A stretch of DNA of 64,000 nucleotides from Icerya purchasi (taxonomy: Eukaryota; Arthropoda; Insecta; Hemiptera; Monophlebidae). Made by a program: the position numbers and the translations under genes. Of this stretch, positions 44,242 to 56,460 are shown piece by piece. Within the stretch, counting starts at the first letter, position 1; every line of letters begins with the position of its first letter. The DNA is taken from positions 4,278,001 to 4,342,000 of the forward strand of contig CM077116.1 of the NCBI GenBank assembly GCA_039619475.1. Direction: 5' to 3'. Under the pieces are notes generated by a model that had not been told where the DNA came from, searched no databases, and saw only the letters and a program-made list of their open reading frames with translations.

Positions 44242-45885
44242 CAAGACCAGAACACAGTAGAATTGAGAACATAGCGTATACTAAAACGAGAGAGCTCCTA
44301 CAAGCGATATATAATACTTGTAGCAATTATGCCTCAGTAGATAAGCCTACTTACTGGCCCACGGATAAAGCGAAAAAACCTTACCCGACTTTTGCGTAGT
44401 TAAAAGCGTAACTATTAATTATGTTCTAACAGAAAATGTTGAAGATATGACATCGGATTATCACCTCTACCATAATACAAAAACCTAAAAGACATATATC
44501 AATAAATTTACAAATTGGGAGAAGCTCTGTGAAAACTTTGATTAGGAAATTAACTTCAAAGTAAGCCTTAAAATTCTTGAAAAATAAAGATGCAATTTAA
44601 CAGTCTGAATGAAACAATTCATTCAGCTGCTAAAATCGCAACTCCTGAACCTAGAAATAACACTTGTCAAAAGATGGTGTACATGCTCCAAATATATAAA
44701 TGAATTATGGAACGCAGTCGAGCTAAACGAATTTAGCACCAATCGCGCCACCCAAAAGATAAGAATATCATTAACAGGATAAAAAACCAACTAAATCGAC
44801 TAATAAAGGAAATTAAGAAAAAATTCTTCAAGGAATACCTTGACGGACTTATTAAATTTGCGAATATCGACTACTCTTTGTGGAAAATCGCACCTGAAAT
44901 AAAAAGACCGATTGTTAAAGTCCCTTCTCTACTGAACGAGACTGGTAACTGGATTAGGTTAATAAAGGTAAAGCTAAATTTTTCTCTAAATATTTGGCAA
45001 TAACATTTAAACCACACGATATAAAATCCAACATTGATCCTTCGATATCATATAAAAATAATGTTACTTTTGATCGTATAACACCAATTGAAACAGCGGA
45101 AGAAATACAGAAAATCATTAATATAAAAAAGCACCAGGAATCGATAGGATTTCTCCAATCGTGTTAAAAAAAAACTATCGCGAAAGCTGTTGTACTATTG
45201 ACGTACATCTCCAATGTATTCCAAAGTGTTTCAAAACAATGCAATTCATCATGTTGCATAAGAAAGACAAATCAGTCGAAAAAATGACTTCGTATCATCC
45301 AATTTCGCTACTTCTGGTGTGTTCGGTGCTCTTCGAGAAGCTTTTATTAAAACGTCCTAAATCAATTATTAATTTACTTACTCGTCATTTCGGTTGTAGG
45401 AGCAAACATTAAACCAAATCCTTAAAGTAACGTCTGTAATCAGAAAAGCATTCGAAGGAAAGGAGTATTGTTCTACAGTCTTCTTAAACATACCCCAAGC
45501 ATTTGATCAGGTCTGGCATGAAGGTTTCATTTTGAAGATAAGTAACCTTCTATCCGGAAATTATTGCAGATTTTTAGATTCCACATCGATCTTCGGATAA
45601 AGTTTGTAGATGACACTATCAAGAAGATAGCTGAACAGTGAAAGAAGCGGTTATATCAACATATTAATGTGCAGGCGACTCGACTTCTTGACACGAAATT
45701 AGACATTAGGCGCCTTAAGTGCAACAAAATACATAGTTATTTAACCATTGGGATAATTCCTCCACACCCGCTGTATCCATCAACAAGACATGTTCTGTGT
45801 TAATGGATATTTTTCACTTTAATATAATTACTTATTTAACATCTGCTTAAGATTGTAACATTTAAATAAATAAATAAAAAAAAAC
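44242..45885 (+). mobile_element. Jockey copy 2, 3' part (end of EN, RT, 3' end)
   Basis: Resumes with IENIAYTKTRELLQAIYNTC and PTYWPTDKAKKPYP (end of the endonuclease), a linker, then RT blocks SYHPISLLLVCSVLFEKLLL (45161-45412), TVFLNIPQAFDQVWHEGFIL (about 45478-45535; motif A with Asp changed to Asn). Most of the RT palm after motif A is deleted at about 45590: motif C is absent. A 3' UTR with a TAAATAAATAAAAAAAAAC tail ends at 45885. Inactive. Confidence 0.65.
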
Positions 45886-45901
45886 ATGTAGTAACGATAT
45901 A

Positions 45902-46231
45902 CAAGGCCGTATCTAAGAGAGGGTTTCAACCCCCCCCCCCCCCCGAAATGTCTTCGAAATAATAACTGCTTGAATTAAATGAACCGAAATTCAGAATAAA
46001 TTTATTTCTTTCCAATTTTTGACAAAAGAAAAGAAAATCAAAATTTTTATGAATTCTATGGAAACGACCATTTTTTATTTGTTTTTTTTGTAGTGTTCAA
46101 ACATTGCATATACAATAATTAATTATAAGGCTTTAGGGTACTATTTATAAATAAATATATTTCATGATATCACAAACACATTAAAATATTTTCGTAACCC
46201 CTCCCGAAATTTTGGTCTAGATACGGCCCTG
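45902..46231. mobile_element. hAT-type MITE, 330 bp, with 8-bp target duplication
   Basis: The ends CAAGGCCGTATCTAAGA and, inverted, CAGGGCCGTATCTAGA form terminal inverted repeats with one mismatch and one gap. The unit is flanked by perfect copies of ACGATATA (45894-45901 and 46232-46239). An 8-bp duplication with CAGGG-type ends is the hAT signature. It has no coding capacity, AT-rich internal DNA and a 15-base C-run at about 45930-45945 near the left end. It inserted just beyond the 3' end of Jockey copy 2. Confidence 0.85.
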
Positions 46232-46239
46232 ACGATATA

Positions 46240-46654
46240 TACTTATTTTTACGAATAGAGCATTTTTTTCATTATAAATACCGAAGCAGCTAGAAGGACG
46301 TACATAAAAAAGAGTTTTAACATTATTTGTTAAAAAAATATCAATAAAAATGTACAGTTTACAGTACGCAAAATATTAAAAATTATTTTTTTTCTTTTTC
46401 CCCACCATTAAACTTGCAACCTGCAAGAAAAATTTGTTAACTATGTATTTTTGAATTATTTTATTACGAAATAAATAAGCGAGATTGTGGAACAATGAGA
46501 ATTGAACAAAAATTTGGAACTTTATATTTTTAATTAAAGGATACAAAAAAAGGAAGGAAAAAAATTATTAAAAGGAAGCAATATGATGAAATGTAATTCA
46601 ACGAGAAATCTATTCATAATGGTAACTTATCTTTGACGCAATCGAGCAAACTAC
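46240..46654. other. RPAP1 3' flank and 3' UTR
   Basis: Downstream of the RPAP1 stop codon on the minus strand. Contains the candidate polyA signals listed separately. No other gene seen. Confidence 0.45.
46460..46465 (-). terminator. Candidate polyadenylation signal of RPAP1
   Basis: AATAAA on the minus strand, 190 bp after the RPAP1 stop. A variant ATTAAA lies nearer (46529-46534). Which one is used cannot be told. Confidence 0.35.
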
Positions 46655-46708
46655 TTATTTCCTAATGCCATCTTTAGCGTAGTAATTCAATATTGTTTCC
46701 TTCAATTC
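46655..46708 (-). CDS. RPAP1: RPAP1 terminal coding exon
   Basis: Follows the acceptor TTATAG (46709-46714) and enters in phase 0: ELKETILNYYAKDGIRK then TAA (46657-46655). It joins exactly to the donor of the exon at 47603-47736. An 17-residue charged tail of this kind ends RPAP1 proteins after the conserved FHV-x-x-FI helix. The intron between is 894 bp. This exon is too short for ORF detection and was found by splice-site and phase reasoning. Confidence 0.75.
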   Translation of the reverse strand, partial: ELKETILNYYAKDGIRK

Positions 46709-47602
46709 CTATAAAAATAAAAAAATTTCAATTAAATTACAGTTTTTTTTATTATACACACATTTTTACTTCATACATGACTAATTAATAAATATAATTA
46801 GAAAAATAAATAACTTTTTGTAAACAAAACAGAAAACCTACATTAGTCACATTACAAGTAATTCAAGGTTTTAAAATTAGATTCTTTATAAATCAGACTA
46901 ATAATAAACAGTTCATTCAATCGCTGAACAAATAGTAGGAAAATATTCGAAATTACATAACACCATTAAACACCAATTATAGCAATATGTAAAATTTTAA
47001 CATTAAAGTTACATATAATTTTCGTTTTAATGAAATAAACCTTTGTTTATAATAATTAAATAATTCCATAATTATAAATAAGGCAAAATTTTTTAATAAT
47101 ATTTTGATAAGGTAGCTGTTAAATAATTGTAAAATATATGAAAAATACCACTTTGAGGTCTTAAAGTAGACATTTAGAATGTTGAATACTTTAAAATACA
47201 CGAAGGTAAAAGTGAATTTTTAAAATATATCACAAAGATAAATTCAAAGATAATACAATTATATAGTACGTAACATCAAATCATTATGGTGAGAACAAAA
47301 TAAAATATAAGCGCCATAATTTAAAATAAGTAAGACTGATTAACAAAAAGTAACACGAAATGTAATCTAATTTGAACTGCATCTCTTCAAATTTCCAAAA
47401 TAATATATATAATGAAAATCAGTAGCAACAATTTTACCGCAAAAAAAATGAACATTTTAAAATAATATTTACCAGTTACGCAAAAATTACATAACATAAT
47501 TTAATAATTTAGCAAACAAATATATTTATATTAAAAATTATTCTTCCAACCAACAGAAAATGTATAACCAAACACACAAAAATAATAATTTTAATCACTT
47601 AC

Positions 47603-47736
47603 AATGTTTCCTAATTTCTCCACCATATCTTTCAGAACACGAGCAGGTTCCTCATTTGCGTATTCGACAATAAATGTAGAAACGTGAAAAAGAGCCACTT
47701 CGTATAGTATAGGGCACCAAATTTTCCGTACATACC
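47603..47736 (-). CDS. RPAP1: RPAP1 penultimate exon
   Basis: A 134-bp exon between the acceptor TTTTAG (47737-47742) and the donor ATT|GTAAGTG (47602). With the G carried over from the previous exon it reads GYVRKIWCPILYEVALFHVS then TFIVEYANEEPARVLKDMVE. The pattern WCP-(I/V)-LY-x-VA-x-x-HV-x-x-FI is the conserved end of animal RPAP1 (the human protein has a close WCPVLYAVAVAHVNSFIF). This confirms both identity and strand. Ends in phase 0. Confidence 0.88.
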
Positions 47737-50700
47737 CTAAAAAATAAAATATTCAATATGTATAGAAATATAAAAAAAAGTAAAAAATAATCAAACTATT
47801 TGTAATCATTATAATTAGAATTTAAATTGGCCGTAGATATGATAGAAGAAAGTTTATCTGAGCGCTTATATCATAAACACAATCGTATATAAAAAATGTG
47901 TAATGATAATTAACTGTAATGTTTATTAACGAGTTTTAATAGCTCAGATGCAAACTTATTTACAGGAAAAGTGAATAAATTCCAGATTTTAAATTTATCT
48001 TTTATTAAATATCGCCTGAGAATGAATAAGGTAAAGTACTGATCACTTAGGTAAAATGCTAATCTAAAAGAAAATACAAATTATGGGTCATTATATTTCT
48101 TTAATCATTAATAATTGTAAAAAATAATTATGAATTTTAAATATTAATCAAAGTTTCAGTAGGTTATACTTTCATTTTTCTTGGAAATTTTCGAAAACTG
48201 AATAATTTTTTTTCCATTTGATATGAGGTAAAGAGTGCCCCTTCCCCTCCACACACACAGCTTCGCGGTAAACCTACAAGAGCGTAGCTAAAACGTACGT
48301 AAAATCTTTTTAAAAAATATTAAGGATAATTAAACTAATAAATTATATCAATTAAATCGAAAGTGATAATTTTAGTAGCTAAAATAATTTTAAAACCGCA
48401 CTTAAATACGTATCACTGAATTTATAGTGTGTGGCGAAAAAAGGACCTCAAAAAATTCTGAGAAAGATTAAAATTTTAACATCCTCTTTCTTTTATCTAA
48501 ATAATGATCTTATTGGCTTTTTTTTTGCTGTCAAAGTACTATTAAAAAATTACTCAGGATTTTAAAAGATTTACAATAATAGAAAAATGTTTAAACAGAA
48601 ATTAGGTTTAATAAAAATATTCATTCAAAATTTTCTTTGGAAAAAAAATTCTAATGACTTTTGTGGTATTATATTTTACAAGTAGCAGTATAATGTTTTT
48701 TTCTACACTATTTCATTACATTTAAAAGTTAGTTCTGTTTAGGTAGCTTTCTGTTTTTTCAAATTGTTCGTCTTTCTTCCTCTACCGGTATCCATATGTC
48801 TTTAAAATGAAAAATCTAATTTAGCCCCCCTCTGGTTAAAGCTAAAAAAACATGCATTTTATTGGTAGAACCGCTTAACCGAATGTAGCCTGATTTTGAG
48901 CATAATTTTACAGTATTGATAATCGAACGGAAAAATTTCGACTGTGCAATTACAGCACCATCAGTTGACAATTTAATAATTTCTTTATTATGGCAATCAT
49001 AATCCTTCCATCTAAATTTTAGTCCATCTTTAATTGTATTGATTTCTTCAAAAATTTTTCGGAAACAGTAGAAAGTAATTTTTTAGTTACCACAGGTTAT
49101 TCATTTTTCGGCTACTGAAATATTTTATTAATCTTACGAAAATATTGCATCGTAAATTGCAATATCTACAAAAAAAGAAAAAATCGTACATAAATAGAAT
49201 TACATCAATGAAATTTAATGAGCGATACTTTTCTTTCAACACGTTTCGTTATACAACGTTTTTAAACGTTCAACCATATAAAAGACTGGTATATAATTTA
49301 CGCGCATCGCATTTTTAATGGAATAACGAAAAAAGTGCACACACAATTTATATTAAATATTTTTCGAATAACAGCTTATTAAAATGTTTCAAACATACTA
49401 AGTTTACAAATATGAAATTATTTAAACATTTTTATTTTTGATTCGAAACAAATATTACTTTCGATAAAACTGACTCTTTTCGTAACTTAGCCGATTACCT
49501 GAATTTCAAATGATTTAATATACTAATAATTTTTCATTTATATTTACGGTCTTTCCTTGAGTCTACTTACAAAGGAATTATATTTGCGATTTAACGCACA
49601 TCCTACCGATCGACAAAGCGATAACTAAAATCTTTATTTATTGGCAAACTACTTTTTTAGTCAAATCTTTCATTTTACATATTAATTATTAATGTACCAA
49701 CCATCAGAGTTAACCATTTTTACTTTAAAAACAAAGATAAAAATACTTTTAAAACATTCAAGTACTCTTGCAAAATTTTAATAATTCGTTGTGAAATTAC
49801 AATTTTGGATCCCCTTTTTGTCTTTTATGATTATAATGAGATAACAGTTTATGAAACGGACGGATTAATGTAATGTACAACTGTGTAAACCTGATAATTT
49901 TTAACGTCTTTTATAAGAAAAAAAATATCACACTGAAATTGTGCGTATAAATTAAAATGTTCTTTTTGAACAAACCATTATCCTGAGTGTTAAAAGATCC
50001 ACAATATGACACTAAGTCGTGCTGGTCGATTAATCGTATTTACTTATTTGTACATTCTTGTTGTACAGATATATGTAGTGTTCGTGACAGTTTCATGTGA
50101 AACGCGAATATTTGCAAAACTACACAGTGAGAACCGATTGTAATTGCTTATTATCGCGATACAAATTCGATTTCAAGTATGCCTGTTTATACCACAACTT
50201 GTCCGCGCGTACGATGGATTGTCTGGTGTGGTTTGTCATTACGTTCCACGAGACTATTAATAGCGATTATTTACTTTATTAATTTTATTAGTCTCCGCTC
50301 GTTTTCGAACTGATGTGTGCGATTCTAGTCACGCAACGCCATCGCTGCGACATGCAGAATATAGAATATAGTGTTTAAAATGACTTAAAAATTCACAACT
50401 TGCCAAACGAAAAGTAACGTCGGCTATATTTTTCTTGCACAATTCCCTTTTATATAAATGTTTGAGATGTTTCTTTTCAATCCCTACAGCCAAACTACTG
50501 TTTGCAAGAACAACTTTCATTTGAACTTTTTTCGTTCTAAATGGGGAGCAATTAAGTTGATTGTCGAAAATGTTCATTTTTGCGAAATGATGTTTAAATT
50601 TTATTATATATATATTTTAAATTTCAGGTTTAATGGGCTCATCGAGTAATAAATTTTTAGGTGACCTTTCAAGAAATTTAAAATTCCGTATTCAACCTAA

Positions 50701-51406
50701 TTTTTGGCACTCAAGAGTTAAATTAATCGCTAGTCCGAACGTTATACGTTTTCTGAAAAAACGTTTTAACGCGTTTAATAAGCATAACTAAACCGCTAAA
50801 TGTATTGAGTTTAATTTTTTTGTGATTTCTGATCTTATTAGGACTATTTGATACATTTCATTAAATGCTGAAAAGAAAATTGAGAAAATCATAGAAGTAA
50901 TTGGTGTTTTAGAATCACTTTTAAAAGGGGATAACTTTTATTAATCTATTTCTTCGATAATTTTATCGTAAAATTTTACCGTTTCTTTTAAAAATTATTT
51001 ACAACCGATACTTACGTTAAGTGAGTTTTATTTTTGCTTCGTACGAATCAATGCTCGACTTGGAGCCTTGTGCACAATTAAAGCTTGCCTTGTAAAATGT
51101 ATCTTTTAAACGAGTCCCGCTAATTTGATTGAATTTAAATTCGCGAAAATTAAGAAATTACTACTTAAACAGGTTCGATTTAACGAAAAACATCAAAATG
51201 TAGAAAATAGAAAGAAAAAAAACAAAAAACAGGTGGGAGATGAACTTAAAAGACTACAAATTAATTAATCCTCTGGTATATAAATAGCGACGTTGGGATA
51301 CTTATAGTAACAGAGAAAGTTGATTTCTACTTGAAATTATGGAAAACACAAAAATTCATAATTTGATTTTAGCACACATAGCGTAAAATATAAAATATTA
51401 CATTAC
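47737..51406. other. RPAP1 intron (3.67 kb)
   Basis: AT-rich intron bounded by GT (51406-51405) and AG (47738-47737) on the minus strand. ORFs inside (50097-50282, 50329-50577, 50458-50649) show no recognisable motif. No transposon was recognised, unlike the other long introns here. Confidence 0.6.
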
Positions 51407-53301
51407 CTTTGGCTAACGCGATTAAATACATTTTTAAAAGTTCAACATTCTTCTCGCACGGTTTTAAATAATTTTCCAAAGGAACCAGCAGCCGATCAAG
51501 CGGCACCGACAGTAGTCGCAGTACGTGAGACTGTTCACCCCATACGAGTTTCTTGTATTCGGCACTGTACTGTTGCTGCAACGGAATTAGTAAGAACATA
51601 CCGAATACCGGATTACAATATGAAGCACGACCAAACTGAGCGCATAACTCGACGTAAAAGTCGTAAAAAGACGATATGCCCGGTATCGATTCGTTAAAGT
51701 TTATACGGACCCCGCCGGCGTCAGTACGTAACATAGTAGCCAGTAATTCGTTCAGTATGTCGGTTATTTCTAAGAACACTTCTTCGTAAAAGAACAAAGA
51801 AGCCAACGAACAGTATCGTGTTACGAATGGCATTGTCGAGTTCATAACATCCGGTAGCACATTCTCTAACAAATAGATCCACTTCAAGGCCGGCTTCAAG
51901 TGATCCGACGATGCAGGAGAATTTTCCTTACTCTGATATTTGAGCAATGGCACGTAGTACCAGTTTATCGGTAAAGCCGACTGCGCAGTCATTGGATGAC
52001 GGATTAGCTGGTCCGCATTTTTAACTTGATCGTAGCGAATACGCTGCCCGTCGCTAGGGTTTATTAAATTAAATTCTCGCAAATAATAGGACGATAAAAG
52101 CGGCAATTCTTCCATTATTTTCGACAGTTCATCGCAGCCGTTACGATAATACGTTCTGTTGAATAGAATGCGCTCGAACAAATCCACCAACAGATGGGCG
52201 TCGTCTAGGCTTATAAACGTTGACAAAACGAATGCACAATGTTGAACGGTGGCGCGCACCTCATCCACGTTCGTTAAGCGATCTGTTACGAAAATTAAAT
52301 CACACAGAAACGCAACCTCGAATCTAGCAGGCCATAAACATGTGACCCGATATAAATCCGACTGCTCTCTTAATAGTCTCTGAATGTACGACGATTTCCA
52401 TAGGCGGTGTAATAAAAACGTTAAATCGGACATCGGGAAATTTTCTGCGTTTGTCAACACCGTCGTAAAGCACGATCGCATCAACAACTGATAGTTGGGA
52501 AGATTTACAATTGACAGCGGTACACACAAAGAGGGTAAATTGTCTAGAAAATCCTTCTTGGTAGCGTTCAAAATGAACGAGCTTTCCGTCAAAGAGGATA
52601 TAATTAAATCGCTTTTATTTTTTATGAGACATACTAAACGGTCTAGCTGCGACCGCTCGTTGATAATATTCAGCAGGTAGACCGCGTTCGACAGCAACTT
52701 CAGCAATTGTTGCTCGCTGCAGCCGGTCGGTATAACGTCGTGTAAAAAAGCCGCTAACCAGCCGTTGCAGATTTTCATTATGAGTCCCGTTAAGAAGATT
52801 ACGTTCGTTCGATGTTTTTCGAACAGCGTTATCATTAGCGCGATCACAGCGTCAGCAAATGCAACATTTGAACCGTCCACTTCAAATATCGATTCCAAAA
52901 GACGGCATAATATCGGCGAACATAACGTTACTTCTCCGGCTAAGCCGTAATGTAAGAAAGTGTGCAACAGTCGAATACACTGCATTCCGGTGAAAGACTT
53001 CGCCTCTAAAGTTCCTACTTTGTCCAGTAGTGTCGGCAATATATTCCATCGATCGATAAACATGGCGGCTAACTGAACAGACTGGCACGATATCAGTCTA
53101 ATTAACATAACGAATCTAGCCGGATAAAGGGTGTCTTCGAACACGTTACTTTCCCGAAAGTAGTAAAACAATCGTTCCAAAAGTGAATCGGTATTGACTA
53201 CAGCTAATGCGCTGTCGTAAGAATGGTAAACTATTCTCGTCAAACATTTTAGTATTCTATACAAATCGGTTATTTCTAATTCTGGATCGTGCAAAAGGTA
53301 C
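51407..53301 (-). CDS. RPAP1: RPAP1 large C-terminal exon
   Basis: A 1895-bp exon, acceptor TTTCAG (53302-53307), donor AAAG|GTAATG (51406). It encodes about 631 residues of leucine-rich helical-repeat protein with no stop. Diagnostic C-terminal stretch: ALKWIYLLENVLPDVM, IPGISSFYDFYVELCAQFGR (RPAP1 has PGLASFHDLY-x-x-F-x-x-x-FEA), FGMFLLIPLQQQYSAEYKKL, VWGEQSHVLRLLSVPLDRLL and NVELLKMYLIAL. RPAP1 binds RNA polymerase II and is needed for polymerase assembly/nuclear import and Mediator contact. Its named N-terminal domains are not in this window; upstream exons must lie beyond 53302 and were not recognised up to 64000. The apparent ATG-like start at 53294 is a TTG and internal. The open frame past 51407 is intron read-through. 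Confidence 0.9.
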
Positions 53302-54329
53302 CTGAAATCACCGTTATCACTTTATACCGAATAAATATTTCACCGCAATGCAAAACCGAAAAAAAAAAAACAAAACATTTAACGCCAGATACTTTAGATC
53401 GTTGTAAATCTTTCATCGCAGCTGCGAATTAATGAGAATTCATCTTCTCACGCATAAAGAAACGCTTACAAAAACATCATTCATGATTCGAAAAATTAGG
53501 TTAAACGGACTGACAGTAATTTTTAATCAGAAAAATTATTATTAAACCATTTTTTTTTTTTTACTGGAATTTATTCGCATTTATGAATACAGATATATAT
53601 TTAATTTTTTTAATTTTTCCGCTTGTTAATACGTCATAGAATCCAAAAAAATAAGTTACGCTGAAATTTTATTTGCATCGGAAAATATAGATTTTTATTT
53701 ATCGTATTAAATTTCGCTGATCGCAGTAATTCTTGTGTTACTGTTACAATTGTCATTGCAAAATACAGAAAAAAAAAAAAAACGACCTTTACGATAGATA
53801 TTGTTATGTTTAAACAACAAATAACGATAAAATAATAGACATGTTTTGTTCTTTTTTTTTTTTTTGTGGGTGGGGGATCCTATTAAAATCGAATTACAAT
53901 ATTTGCCTCAATGGTACTTATACAACAATTTATTGTTAAATCTTGGGAAGCAAGAAAACACGTGATGTTGGTAAGTAATGTCACATGGTGATTTCTTAAA
54001 TCTAAACATAATTTACGTCGATGCAGAGTATACAAGGAGCACTCAAAAAAAAAGTATGACCCGCATGTGCCACTTTATCGTTGTCGGAAACGTGTTGACA
54101 AAATGGGAACGGCAGCGGGTATTGTCAGTAAAGTAATGACGGAAGTCTGTTAACTCCGAGCCTTAGTCTACAAAAATTTGTACAATAAACGTTCGCGAGA
54201 AAGTTTCATTAGGACGTATGCAGGTATGCTTGTAGTACTGGGCTGGGTGGACTTATAGTGAAGTGCTGAAAAAGGGTTGACCCAGGTAGCATTTCAATAA
54301 TTCTTGTGAGCATACTTAATGAAATTCAA
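53302..54329. other. RPAP1 upstream intron, no exon recognised
   Basis: AT-rich with long A- and T-runs (53353, 53549, 53770, 53850). A less AT-rich block at 54040-54290 looks like old repeat DNA of unknown type. I see no exon with splice borders. Confidence 0.4.
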
Positions 54330-56460
54330 AAGATCACTATTATGGGAACTTGGGAATAAATACTACTCCTTGGTTCGTTGACTTAGCAGCCGCGTCGACA
54401 ATGCCATTACCCGATATTCCCACGTGGGAAGGAACCAAACTAAACTCACCTGTAAAACCAGACCTAGTAAGCAAAGTCAATATATATTTTAACTTGTAAA
54501 TTAGGGGTTGTACTTTAAAGTTAAATGCGGAGTTATTTAAGACAGTAAGGCTGCTTTTCGAATCTGTCAATAACAGAATCTTGGCGGCTGACTGATTTAA
54601 TAAGATAAAATTTAAAGCCTCGACCGTAGCGGTAACTTCTGCACTAAAGATAGAATAGAAGTGCGATAGCAAATACTTTCGGATGATATTACGATGCGGG
54701 ATAAAAAAGGCAGCGCTCCTAAGGCATCGTTTTGTTTGCATCCGTCTGTGAAAATTAAGTGAAAATCAGTCCAATATTCTGATATGATATTACCGAAGAC
54801 GGTATTAACGTGCTACTATGAACTTATTCTAACAATGTCCCGAAATATGTTAAAATTGATGGAAATATTTAAAAAGATAAGAGAGTATTGTGGATATTGA
54901 AAATACGGAGGCGGGAAAGAAAGAAACGTAACCGAGTTATACTTGTTTATGCGAATAGCGCTTACGCATAACGGAGGGATTTTCCGAAGGCTAAATCTCC
55001 ATCTGTTTCTGTTGTTCAAGAATGTAGAAATTAAATTTTCGTTTGAGGAAGAACAGTATTTCAACAGAAACTTATCCGTTAAAAAGGAAAATCTTACGGG
55101 AAGTGGAACAATTTTCGTCTCGACCTCTAAAGCTGCGGTAAAAAAAGAATGAACCGATTATCAAACGGATATAAAATAAATTTGAATCACCTCCAATTTA
55201 TGCAGGTTTCTTAGGAAGCTATTAACAAAAAAGGGACAACCGTAATCCATTTTACTTCTCAAGCAAGAATTATAAAGAAGGCTCATGATTAGCGGATCAC
55301 TACCCCAGTTAGAATTATTTAGTTAATTAAATTTATACGTTTACTAAATTAAGAGCGAATATGCTTCATATGTAAAGCCCATGATAATCTGGAATCAAGG
55401 GTAATACCCAAATAATGATACGAAGATGAAAAGTTAATTAGAACATCTCTGATGGAAATTCTGCAATGGTCGGGGTTAACAGGCCGGTAAGTAAAAACCG
55501 TAGCCGTGCATTTCAGAGGAGCAATTACAAGTCCCAATTTGAATCCTGTTATACCAAATCCGCTCAAAAGATTCCCTCAAACAAGAGGCCAAATAAACAA
55601 CGCGATACAATGAGACTTCATTAGAAGGTTTGTTAGGCTTCCTTATATGGGGGAATAATCTTAAAGTTTTTCCAGTCTTCGGGGAAATTATTGGTCAACA
55701 GGAAGTTGCTGAAACAACTGATTAGAATATTAATAGCCGCTAATTAAAGATGATTTAGCATACGATAAGAGATACGATCTAGACTCGGTGATGTCTTTAT
55801 CTTGCACTTTAAAGCGGATTTTAATTCTACAAGGCTAATGGAATTAGTGAGAGAATGATTAGTTGGAAGGAAACTTAAGGGACGTTTTACGTAATAAATT
55901 TCAGAAAGATCGGGGGCATATGGTGGAGCTAAGTTATCTAACAGTTTCTCACACCAATCCGGAGAATGCACTCCCTGGTCGGAGAGACCATCGTATACTC
56001 TCTTAGTCTTCTTAACCGTAGCCCAAATTTGACTTACGGGTGTGTTTCTGTTGATGGATGAGACCAAATTTTTCCAATACATCAATTTGAGTTTTAGAAT
56101 ATGATTATGTGTAGCGACTTCCTGCTTCCTAAAAGCAAAATAATCGTGAAAGCTCTTAGATTTGCAGAACTTACGGTATAAACGATTTTTTCGTTAATGA
56201 GTTTAGCGCATGTGGCGTCACGGTGCTGGAGGGTGCATACCACGATAATTGGAGCGACCGCAAGCATTTAAAATAAGCGACAGATAAATATGACTCATCA
56301 GACGAGAGTAATTTTCTAAAGAAAATTGCGACGAATTACATAACAAATCAAGGTCTAAGCTGAATTTTATACAGTTATCCTCTGAAATTTTCCAATAAAA
56401 AAGGAGAAACATTGACATTCCTAACGGTGGTATTCGTAACATAGGTATATAATCGTTGTT
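54330..56460 (-). mobile_element. Element E: I-like LINE, rearranged
   Basis: Minus strand, in order: end of the endonuclease and linker (56218-56442 and LRKNRLYRKFCKSKSFHDYF near 56130-56200), pre-RT linker and RT block 1 (55744-56085: TSPSLDRISYRMLNHL), RT motif E/thumb (55349-55567: YHYLGITLDSRLSW), RNase H (54340-54760). Only about 170 bp separate RT block 1 from the post-motif-C region, so the entire RT active site (motifs A, B and C) is deleted. The element lies in the upstream intron of RPAP1, in the same orientation as the gene. Confidence 0.65.
54340..54760 (-). pseudogene. Element E RNase H domain
   Basis: FTDGCKQNDA-type start near 54745 (first Asp, in another frame), FYSIFSAEVTATVEALNFIL (Glu), KILLLTDSKSSLTVL (Asp) and FSLVPSHVGISGNGIVDAAA (His; GNE changed to GNG). 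The Glu of the GNE-x-x-Dx-x-A motif is lost, but the last Asp is present. One frameshift near the N-terminus. Confidence 0.65.

Noticed and set aside
50097..50649. Small ORFs in the RPAP1 intron
   Set aside because: No motif, no splice signals in register, composition like the rest of the intron.
54040..54290. Less AT-rich block, thought of as mariner or an RPAP1 exon
   Set aside because: No inverted ends, no transposase motif and no open frame with splice borders.
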